Below are positions 44,301-56,300 of a stretch of DNA of 64,000 bases, one piece after another. Both the position numbers and the translations under genes were made by a program. The notes below the pieces were generated by a model. The model made no database searches. It was not told the origin of the DNA and was given only the letters and a program-made list of their open reading frames with translations. Numbering within the stretch: the stretch's first letter is position 1; every line of letters begins with the position of its first letter. The stretch comes from Capra hircus (taxonomy: Eukaryota > Chordata > Mammalia > Artiodactyla > Bovidae). Location: assembly GCF_001704415.2 (NCBI RefSeq), contig NC_030822.1:48849345-48913344 (forward strand), read 5' to 3'.

Positions 44301-47300
44301 GGAGCAGCTTTCCCTTGCAGGACAGCCCGGAGCAGCTGAGCTGCCTTTACTGGCAATCTGTCCTAGGTCACCCATGTAAGAGGAAGCAAAGCAGAGGTTA
44401 GATCTCTTTATCTATTTAAGTAATCAGAGATTTCCCAAGCCTCTGTAGGCTTACACAGGATATATAAGCAGTAATGTGGTCTAAGTTTAAGGTGTACAAT
44501 ATACTGATTTGATACAAATATACATTCAAAACAAAGAGGCACAAACCTAAGTTATAAGATGAATACATTCTGGGGATCTCATGTCTGAGCTGACACCTCC
44601 ATCATGTCACATAATTGCCATTTTCTTTTTTATGGTGAGAACATTTACTCTCCTAGCAACTTTCAAGTATATAATACAGTGCTGCTAACTCTGGCCACAG
44701 TGCTGCACACCAGATCCCCAGACTCTTCATCTGGCAACTCTAAGTCTGCGCCCCTTTGAGCAACCTCTCCCTGCGGTCACGTGGGCTGTCTGTGGGGTTC
44801 CTGCTACTCTGTCTGTCTGAGTCTGGCTCTTTTGGGTTTCCCACATGTGATATGTCGAACTCTTTCTGGGAGATCTCGTTTTCAGTTCCTTTGGATATAA
44901 CCCAGAAGTGAGATTGCTGGGTCATATGGTAGTTCTATTTTTTATTTTTTGTGGGCCCTCCATAGTGTTTTCCATAGTGGCTGTCCTAGCTGACACTGCC
45001 ACTAACAGTGCACAAGGCTCCCTTTTCCCCATCTCCTCGCCACCACTTACCATCTTTTTTTTTTTTTTTTGACGACAGCTGTTCTAACAGGTGTGAGATC
45101 TCTCTGTGGTTTTGATTTGCATTTTTCCTGATGATTAATGATGATGAATGTCTTTTCATGTACTTCTTGGTCATTTGTATGTCTTCTCTGGGAAAAAATA
45201 TCTATTCAGTTCTTCTGCCCGCTTTTTAATTAGATTGTGTTTTAGCTATTGAGTTGCATCAATTGTCCACATATTTTGGACGTTAAGTATGTGACAATAT
45301 CAGGTATATGATCTCCAAGTATCTTATCCTATTCTGTATCTTATCAGGTACATATTTTACAGATATCGTCTATCCTGTAGGTTGCCTTTTCATATTGTTG
45401 TTTCTTCTGCTTTATAGAAGGTTTTTAGTCTGATGTAGTCTTCCTTATTTTGTTTTTCATTTCTTACACTTTTGGTATCATACCTAAAAAAATCATTGTC
45501 AAAAAGCTTTTCCCATGTTTTCTTCAGGTGTTTTATGGTTCAGTTCAGTTCAGTCACTCAGTCGTGTCCAACTCTTTGCGACCCCATGAATCGCAGCACG
45601 CCAGGCCTCCCTGTCCATCACCAACTCCCAGAGTTCACCCAGACTCATGTCCATCGATTCAGTGATGCCATCCAGCCATCTCATCCTCTGTTGTCCCCCT
45701 CTCCTCCTGCCCCCAATCCCTCCCAGCATCAGAGTCTTTTCCAATGAGTCGGTTCTTTGCATCAGGTGCCCAAAGTACTGGAGTTTCAGCTTCAGCATCA
45801 GTCCTTCCAATGAACATTCAGGACTGATTTCCTTTAGGATGGACTGGTTGGATCTCCTTGCAGTCCAAGGGACTCTCAAGAGTCTTCTCCAACACCACAG
45901 TTCAAAAGCATCCATTCTTCGGCACTCAGCCTTCTTCACAGTCCAACTCTCACATCCATACATGACCACTGGAAAAACCGTAGCCTTGACTAGACGGACC
46001 TTAGTCAGCAAAGTAACGTCTCTGCTTTTGAATATACTATCTAGGTTGCCCATAACTTTTCGTCCAAGGAGTAAGCGTCTTTTCATTTCATGGCTGCAGT
46101 CACCATCTGCAGTGATTTTGGAGCCCCAAGAAATAAAGTCTGACACTGTTTCCACTGTTTCCCCATCTATTTCCCATGACGTGATGGGACCAGATGCCAT
46201 GATCTTCGTTTTCTGAATGCTGAGCTTTAAGCCAACTTTTTCGCTCTCCTCTTTCACTTTCATCAAGAGGCTTTTTAGTTCCTCTTCACTTTCTGCCATA
46301 ATTTAATCCATTTTGAGTTAATTTTTGAGAGTGGTGTAAGATAGGGGTCCAATTTCATTCTTCTGTATGTGGTTATCCAGTTTTCCCAACGTCACCTTTA
46401 AAAAAGGTTGGCTGCACTGGGCCTTGGTTGCTGTGTGCAGGCTCTTCCCTAGTTGCGGTGCATGGGCTTCCCATCGCTGTGGCTTCTCGTTTCAGAGCAC
46501 AGGCTCTGGGTGCACGGACTTCAGCAGCTGTGACACCTGGGCCCAGCAGTAGTGGCACACAGGCTTAGTTGCTCCAAGGCATGTGGAATGCTCCGGAGCA
46601 GGGATCAAAACCAACCTTCCCTGTGCTGGTGAATCTTTAACCACTGGGCCACCAGGGAGACCCTCAGCATCATTTATTGAAGTCTACCCTCTCTCCATCA
46701 AGTATTCTTGGCTCCCTTGTCAAATATTAGAGGGTTATTTCTGGGCTCTCAATTCTGTTCCATTGGTCAGTGTGTCTATTTTTATGCCAGTTACGACAGC
46801 TTTGTAGCATAACTTGAAATCTTGAACTGTGATTTCAGGTTTATTTTGGCTATTAACATCTATTGTGGTTCCATACAAATTTTAGGATTGTTTCTATTTC
46901 TGTGAAAAATACCATTAGAATTTTGATAGGAATTATGTTTGATCTATAGATGGCTTTGGGGAGTATGGACATTTTAACAATATTATTTTTTCTGATCAAA
47001 GAGTATAGGACACACCTTTGTATCTTCTTCAATTTTTACCTAAGTTTTGTAGTTTTGAGAGTACAGATCTTTCCACCTCCTTGGTTAAATTTATTCCTAA
47101 GTATTTTACTGTTTTTGGTGCTATTGTGAATGGGTTTATTTCTATTTCATATGAGCGAGGTTAGTGTATAAAAATACAGCTGACTTTTTGTTGTTGTTGA
47201 AATTGTTAGTTGACTTTTAAAAATGTATTGTTTTTTATTGGCATATAGTTGATTTACAGTGTTAGTTGAAGGTGTATAGTGATTTAGGTATACATATATT

Positions 47301-50300
47301 CATTCCTTTTCAGATTCTTTCTTACATACTATTACAGAATATTGAGTTCCCTGTGCTATACAGTAGGTCCTTGCTGGTTATCTATTTTATATAGAGTAGT
47401 GTATATATGTTAATCCCAAGCTCCTAATTTATCCCTCCCTGCCCCCCTTCCCCTACACCCTGTTTCTCATTTGGTAACCGTAAGTTTGTTTTCAAGGTCT
47501 CTATTTCTATTTTATAAATAAGTTCATTTATACCATTAAAAAAATCAGATTCCACATATGAATGATATCATATGATATCTTTCTTTGACTGACTTTGGGG
47601 GCTTCTATGGTGGCTCAGATGGTCAAGAATCCGCCTGCAATGCAGGAGCACAGGTTTATTCCCTGGGTTGGGAGGATTCCCTGGAGAAGGGCATGGCAAC
47701 CCATTCCAGTATTCTTGCCTGGAGAATCCCACAGACAGAGGAGCTTCACTTAGTGTGAGAATAATCTCTAGGTCCATCCATGTTGCTGCAAATGGCATTA
47801 TTTTGTTCTTTTTACGGCCGAGTAATATTCCATTGTATATATGTATCACATCTTTATTCTGTTTTTATTTTCATTATTCCAGGAGGTGGATTAAAAAAGA
47901 TATTGCTGAGATTTGTGTCAAAGAATGTTCTGCCTATGTTTTCCTCTAAGAGTGTTAAAGTGTCTGGCTTTACATTTAGGTCTTTGATACATTCTGAATT
48001 TCCTTTTGTTCATCACTGACTTTCGTATGTTGATTTTGTATCCTGCAACTTCACTGAAATTTGTTGATTAGTTCTGACAGTTCTAGGATTTTGTATACAT
48101 AACATCACATCATCTGCAAACAGAGTTTTATTTCTTTCCAACTTGCATGCCTTTTCTTTCTTTATCTTGCCTAACTGCTCTGGCTAGAACTTCTAGAACT
48201 GTGTTGAACAGCAGTGGTGAGAGGGGCCATCCTTGTCCTGTTCCTGATCTTAAAGGAAAGCTTTCAATCTTTCACTGTTGAGTATGTTAGCTGTGGGCTT
48301 GCCATATATGGCTTTCATTATGTTTACATATGTCCCTTCTGTACCCAATCCTTTGAACATTTTTATCATGAAAAGATGGTATATTTTGTCAAATGCTTTT
48401 TCTCTATTGAGAGGATCATATAATTTTTATTCTACTCAATGTGGTATATCTTATTTATTGATTTTTACATACTGAACCATCCTTGCACCCCAGGGATAAA
48501 CCCCAGCTGATCATGGTATATGATCCTTCTGATGTGCTGTTGAATTTGGTTTGCTACTGTTTTGTTGTTGAGTATTGACCTGCAGTTCTTTTTTCTTGCA
48601 GTATTCTTATCTGGTATCAGGGTAATGCTGCTGCTGCTAAGTCGCATCAGTCATGTCTGACTCTGCGCGACCCCATAGATGGAAGCCCACCAGGCTCCTC
48701 CAGGCAAGAACACTGCAGTGGGTTGCCATTTCCTTCTCCAATGCACGAAAGTGAAAAGTGAAAGTGAAGTTGCTCAGTCATGTCCGACTCTTAGCGACCC
48801 CATGGACTGGAGCCTCAAGTTGTTAAGGATAGGTTTTAAAAACAGATGTTAGGTCCACTGGGTTTGTGAGGTAATAACCCTTCACCAATCTTTCTTAGTT
48901 TTAACAGAGACCATATACACCTGGCCCGAGGAGAACCCGGTTTCTGTGTTTGGGGTGAGTAGGCTATTGACATAAATGATAGTTATGACACAATGTACAT
49001 GGCATATAAAAGGATGTTCAAAGTAGGGCCCTCCGATCCTGGTGACCCTGAATGTCTTCAATCCCAGTCACTTCTGTCTGCTTCCACCTTCCTTTACTAT
49101 TTAGTTTTCTGGGCTATGAGATGTTTATCTTGTTTTTTTAAAGTACAACTATATGATATTTTCTGCTTCCTTGTCTTTTATTGTTGGTATTTAGTGCATG
49201 GAGGAGCTAGTGTGTTCTTGAAGTGAATTCTCATGACATCTTCATCAGCAGGCATTGCTGCTAAGATTTACTGAGAGGTTCCCATGTGTCAGCCTCTGTG
49301 CAAAGCACCTGTGTTCTTTGAACACATCCCATCTAGCAACACTTCTGCAAATTCTGAGTTTATGGATGACAAAAAGAAGGTTTGGAAAGGCTACAGATGA
49401 CCTGTTTACATCATTAGAACTCTTAAGAGCAGGGACTTGAACCTGAGGCTGAACTTGATGCCTGTAAAGTTATCCTCCATCCTGGATGGCTTCTGACAAT
49501 GTCCTCCTCAAAACTGCCCTTCTGTGAACTTGGGTTTACTGTCTGGAGAGGAAGGATGCTATTCCAATTAAAGGAAACCCGCTCTCAGTTAAATAACATT
49601 CTCATAGCAAGCATCTCTCTCCTAGGAAGCAACCTTCTGAATCCCATAACAGCCTGGGGAACAGGGAGGAACACGAGGCTCGCTGAAGATGTGCCTTGCT
49701 GTTCAGAAGCAAAGTCTTTCTGCTCCTCTTTCCTTGTCATCCAGTTCCAATACCGTTCATAGCACCTGGTCTCCCAGGAATGCCCCCAGCACTCTTGACA
49801 AAAGGCCTCTTTGTATGGCCCAGGAGTCACTGCAGGGGAAACCACACGGTAACGTATACGATTTGTATAAGTGAAGAGTTGGGAGATGCTGGGATCCAGT
49901 TCCTTTTGATCAGTTCTTGCCTTGAAGCTGAACCTGTGAATGGCTTCCACGTTTGAATGGGTCCTGATGAGGATGGGACCGTCACAGCTTTCTCGCTCCC
50001 ATCAGCAGCATGCTTCCAGCCACACCTGCAGGACCCACGTGCTGTTCTCAGAGTCAGGCAGGTTTCCAACCACCAACTAGACTGGAGCCCACATCTCTGG
50101 GTACTCAGGTAGTATCCCTGGAACAGTATTCTTCCCGGTACACTCTCTACTCCCCAGCCTACTCTGGTCCAGGCTAGAAGAGTAGGCTTCTGCCCTGAGT
50201 CCCACACCAAAGTATGACTTGTTCCTCTAATACTCCAGATCCAAAGCTCCACACCCCCTTTCTGCTACCTTCCCCAGTCATCAGGGTCCTGTTCTAATGC

Positions 50301-53300
50301 CCTATCCAACTGGTGTGTATTTCATTTTTTGTCTTGGCGCTTCCCACCCAGCTCCATTGGGGCAGCTTTCTACACTTAGGCGGGTCTTGTTACCCATGGA
50401 TGAGGCTTGTATATTAGTTACCAGCCTGAATCCACCTTTTAGCATCTCCTCCCTCCTGTTCAAGGTGATATGGATCTAGCAGCTGTGCCTGCTTGACTTA
50501 CAATACCCTGGCTCTTGGTCCTTGTCTCTCTGCCCATCACCATGTTTCTTCAATCATTTGGGTACCACCACTTGCTTTAAAAGAACTGCTCACTTGATAT
50601 AATTACTTTCAGAGGGAAATTGACTCTAGGGACTATGCCTCTTACATGCTTGATGGGTGAATTTCACAACTAATTTACAGAATTAGATGCTTAACCCCAC
50701 TCCCCTCCCTCAAACACAAAATGGTTACCTTTTGATTTTCTGTAGAGGAAAAGAAACTCTGGAATGTGAACCACGTCCTGACCCCAAGGTTGGCATTCAT
50801 CCTTCTGTTCATACTACTGATGGGGCATGTGTGAATAAGCTTGGGAAGAACTGTAGGATGCACTTAAGGGGGGATGGACTGAAGACACGGCCTGGGAGGG
50901 GCTGGGTGGTATGTGAGGAAAGTCATTTCACCCATGTTGGCAGTAACCTGCTCTCTTTCCAGGGCATAGGGATGACGCCTGCTGGCGTGGGGACAGTAAT
51001 TTACTGCTGTTTCCCCAAGGAACAGGAAAATAGTGACCATAGTGTGGACAGGACAAAATGTGAATTATTTCAGCAGGGGATCCAACTGATTTAATCTTAT
51101 TTCTGAGGAATGAGAATTCCTCATATTTATTAATGAAGGGGGTTACCTGAGGTCTTTGTAGAGCCAAAAATGAGGATGGAAGAAAAGATAAGCCTCTTAG
51201 ACCTTAGCTGGAAACTGGCAATGCTTTGAGGTTTGGGTAAGTATTAGAAGTGAAAGGTCATGGGATGTCACAAGGAAGAAAGCTCTGCTTTCTTAGTCAA
51301 GAATTGTTCCAGATTCTGTCTTAAGAACTATGAATTTAATTCCCCACGGTAATGGTGAGTATCTATCCTTCCTCAAAGACATTTTACAAATGCTCGAGTG
51401 GATTTCTTTTTTCTTACACTCAACCTGAAACTTTACTTCAAACTGACAAGGTAATAACAACAACTAACAAAAATATTTAAACCAAATACAGGGTGAGGAA
51501 AATCTCACTGCTTACTAAAAATAGTTAAAATATGGCTTGTTGTTATTGTTTAGTCACTAAGTCATGTAATAACACAAAAAGCCTTTTCTATCACGTCACT
51601 AAGAAGCTCTGAGTGGATTTCTGATGGTTAATGTACTTATGTTACAACCTACAAATATTTATTTTCAATAATAGTCTAATGGAAAAAGCAAAGGACTACT
51701 ATAAAGCTGATTACACAGTGCTTGACACGAAGAAAATGATCAATAAAGGTAAGTTATTGGGTAACTTTCAGAGGTCACTGAGCTCTCTCATATATGAAAG
51801 TGGCTTGCTGCCATCCTGGGGTTATGGCGGTAATGAATAAAGATAATTAAAAGTACTTTGAAAAATCGAAAGTGACAATCCAAGTCAAGGCACTGCAATT
51901 TCCCTTATTCCCCAACAAACTTCTGAACCGCTTGATCACTGGCTGGTGTGTGCTTCTGCCATTGCAGGTGGTTTTATTAGCCACTGAAATGGATGCAGTA
52001 AAACCAGAAAACCCTAGTGAATGTGTGTCGGAGGGAGACATACTCCATTGCAGTGCCAAATACAAGGGACCGTTGACTTTCTCCTTTTTTTTTTTTTTTA
52101 AATTGTAGCTTGTCTTCCACCAATATGGACAACTGTCTATGGTCTACATCTGGTCCTTCATGTCCTTACCTGGCCTGGTGAAGAGTACTTCCACACTGAC
52201 CTCAAGGAAACAAGAGGTTTCAGAGAGTTACCTGTAGGTTGTATCAACACTTAGGTTGGCTGCGGCTAGCTCTGATGGAGGTATCCACGCAGGTAAGGTG
52301 TTCCCAGCAACCCATTTTGTCCATTCAAATAAGCCAGGCTCCACTCGGATCTTCAAGTGATTTTCCTGTTGTAAACCTTAGCGATGAAGATGAACAAGGT
52401 ATAAAAATTTGATAAATCTTCTCTTTCCTGTCAGATGCTATATATAGCTTAAAGAAGGTGGAAGCATGCAGGTTCAGACAAGTGTTTTTCATTGCTGTAT
52501 ATCATAAACACGTGAGTATATTCTGGCGACACCACCAGGATGGATGCACACTCTGAATGGTTTCTGATTTTTTAAAAAATCATTATTTGTATAGTTTGTA
52601 CAGCTCTGTGACTACTATAATTCTTCTTTCTGAAGTTTCTTGATAAGAACATCTTGGAACTGACTTTAGAAATTCTTAGCATTCATTGTATTTGCGTATC
52701 ATATATTCATTTTCTCTACTAGAAAATCGAGTGTTGAATATTTGCCAGTGCACAACTCCTGTGTTTTGTGATAGTGTGATTGTTCCTGGAGTAGGAACTG
52801 TTTAACCCTTTGTATTGCATTTAGCCCAGTTTTTCTATGCAAATGGAATAGATAATGCATTTGAATACATAGATGCATTCTGGCTTACTTAAAGTAAACG
52901 AACAGACGTCTCAGATATAGTGTAATTTCCTTGTTGGCTCAGCTACTTGTGGCTTATTTGTTGTTTGGTACAAGTAAACAATCAAGGCTGTTTCTTCTAG
53001 TTTTTCTTTCAGTGAAACGAGAATGGAGATTCCTGTAACACAGGCTTCTGTGGATTTTAGGGCAAAAGCTGAATATCTCCAATCAACTAAAACAAGGACG
53101 ATTCATATTTCCAGACACCTAGGAGAGCTACTGCTGCTGAAAAGGAGAAGCAGACAGAGCAGAGTGGGAGGAGACAATTTGTTTTAGTGCCCCCCCCCCC
53201 AAAAAAAATCGTGCTCTGTAGGCTCTAAATCATTGCCAGACGACAACATTTTACAAGCCTGCAAGTCACTGAAGAGAGTTTCAGATTTTCAAGAAAAACA

Positions 53301-56300
53301 TTATCTGTATATTCTCTTCATCTTGCTTCTGCTGTCAGAGTATGATTTTGGGACTTTTGCAAAGTCATCTTCCGAAAGTATCATTGTTAAACATCTCAAA
53401 TTCAAAACTTCCAACTGGCTGATGTTCGCCTGAATCTAGGGTAATCTATTAGTAAGTGTCAGATTGTCTAGTGATGGAGGGATGGACTAGCTGACCTTCA
53501 TCAAGTCTCACCTTTCAAGATGTTGTATGCAGTCTGCACGCAGCGCAGGGACGGGGAGCAATAGACGTGGTCGATGATGGTATTACTCTCCAGTAAGGCT
53601 TCCCCTGCAAAGGAAACCAGAGAAGAATCAATCTGATAATTTACACAGTCTCAGGATGACTCTCAGTGTGGAAGAGAGGAGGCCCGGCAGACCCTGCAAA
53701 CCTCTCTTCTCAGGTGGGGGCTCTCGTGGGGCCAGCGGTTTCAGTCTCATTCTCTTTTAATTGACTGATTTTGGGCTGTGCTGGGTCTTCGTTGCTGCTC
53801 AGGCTTTCTCTAGTTGCACTGGTCAGGCATCTAACTGCAGTGGCTTCTCTTGTGGAGCATGGGCTCTAGGTGGCTTGGGCTTCAGCAGCTGCAGCATGTG
53901 GGCTTAACTGCTCCATAGCCTGTGGGATCTTCCTGGATTAGGGTTGAACCTGTGTCTCCTGCGTTGGCAAGTGGAATCTTAACCACTGAACCATCAGGGA
54001 AGCCCCAGTCTCATTTTCAACAACTCTCCTGCCCAGTATTTCTATGGAAGACCAAGGGACACACCCCTTCTTGTCTTTCGTTGTCTTTACAAGCAGTAAA
54101 ATGCCCATCTTTCTCTCCTGGATGAAGTGCAAACACCTTACCATGGTGATCAAAGTCTTCCACAAACTTTTCTGTCTCTAGCCCGCCAGTCTCTGCTCAC
54201 AATAGATGCTCTAGAAACAAGATGGCTTATTTCCTCTGTACTCTAGATGCTGCTTCTCACGTCCAAGACTTGATATTGATCCTCCCACTGAGATGCCTTC
54301 CCGCCCTCCTGCTAACTTCTACTCTCTTCTGGGCTTATGTCTTCTTCTGTGCTCCCATAACATTTTGTACATAGTTGCATTCTTGAGTAAAGCATACTCT
54401 ATGATATTCATCCATTTACAAGCTTCCCCAAGGGTGGGGACTCGATCCCTATTACCTGGCGTAGTGCCTTGCACAAGGTAAGTGATCAATCCATGTGTGT
54501 TAAATGACTGAATGGGACGAGGCTGCTGGCTCTGTGTGGGGGGTAAGGACCAGACTTGCAAAGAGCTGAGCATCCTGGAGACCGATTGGCCTCTACACTC
54601 TCAGCCACCCCTGGGTGCCTCCTCCTCGCCCTCCTGCAAGAAGCTGACCTACCTGCCATGCTGAGCCTGACCTCGCCCCATCACTATGCCACACACCCCT
54701 CCATAGGGATCCTACTTTGTTCACTTTGGTAAACCAACCCAGTGCCCTGAACCTGATGGTTACTTAATAAATCTCTTTTGAACTGAGGAAATGCAGTATA
54801 GGAAAGCCATCAGCAGTGTCCTTGGCATATCTGCCGCAGCCAGACTTTGGAAGAAGTAGCCAGGAAAGGCTATGTGGTCACCGTGGGACACTTACCCACG
54901 AGTCTGGCTTGCATACATCCAAACACCGTGATTGGAGCATCTTTCTCGTAATCCCGGAAACCGCCGCTCCGCTGAGGTAAGCTGTGAGGCATGTTTAGGT
55001 TGGTGCGTATGTAGCGGCCTGGAAAGAAATGTCAGATCAAGGCGACATGAGTTTCTTGTTTCCTTAGGACTTCTCGTGCTGATTCTGCTGGCCCCTCCAC
55101 TTCCATTCCCTTTCGGCCAAAGAGACTGAACTGAACTCTCTAGAAAATACTGGCACTCTTCCTTTGGCAGAGTGTCTTCGAATCCATGCTTCCATTCTGA
55201 CAAAAGTAACAAGACCTAAGTCTTTTTCTCTTAATAACTAGTATTCTTTTTAAAGTCTTTATTGAATTTGTTACAGTATTGCTTCGGTTTAATGTTTGCT
55301 TTTTTCTTTTTTTTTTTGCCACAAGGCATCTGGGATCTCAGTTCTTGGACCAGGGACCCAACGTGCAGCTCCTGCATTTGGCAGGCGCAGTTTTCACCAC
55401 TGGATCAGCAGGGAAGGTCCCAAGAGATGGTCTTTAAGTGAAAGTAACAACCAGACACTCCAAAGCAGGTCGGATTCTCTGAGATGCAAGCCCATCTTAG
55501 ACAAATGAAAATGGAATCTTAGACACATGAAAATGAACTAAATAAGCCAGGGTAACTTATTGGAGGGACTTCTGGACATGGAATCAGGACACCTGATTCT
55601 GCCTCTGTCCTATGGCTCTGGGCAAGACATCTGCCTATTTTGGTACACTGTGTCCCAGTGGATAGACTGGAGGCGAGGACAATTCTCTCTCCCCTAACTC
55701 TCCAGACTATCAGGAAGGACTTAGAGTGTAACAGGTAAGAGGCATTTTCTATGACATAATGACTCCATCTAGATAAATGCAGCTCGACTCTGCCCCCTAG
55801 AGGCTGTGAGAGGTGTCCCGGTGCTGAGCAGGCCAACCAACCACTCACCTTTGGCGTCGAAGCACTGGGATAGCCAGTACTTCCCGAACACGACATCCAT
55901 CCTCTCACCATGCCGACACACGAAGAGGCATCTCTTCTGAGGGCCGGGCTGGCTGCTGATCCTCAGGGGCTGCGGACAAAGAAAGGCTGTAAGCAAGGGT
56001 GGGGAACACAAGGAGGTAGACATGTCTCGGGGCTGGGTGCCGGGTGAGCCGGGCTCTGGAATAAATCTCACTGCTGTTTAATGTATGGATGTGAGAGTTG
56101 GACTGTGAAGAAGGCTGAGCACCGAAGAATTGATGCTTTTGAACTGTGGTGTTGGAGAAGACTCTTGAGAGTCCCTTGGACTGCAAGGAGATCCAACCAG
56201 TCCATTCTGAAGGAGATCAACCCTGGGATTTCTTTGGAAGGAATGATGCTGAAGCTGAAACTCCAGTACTTTGGCCACCTCATGCGAAGAGTTGACTCAT

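Noticed and set aside
44470..48628. Endogenous retrovirus in the large UBASH3B intron
   Set aside because: The sequence reads as antisense L1 with BovB and SINE insertions. I recognised no LTRs or gag-pol order here or elsewhere in the window.
50687..51094. 135-codon plus-strand frame in a UBASH3B intron
   Set aside because: No recognisable domain, low-complexity composition, overlapped by an opposite frame, and no splice support.
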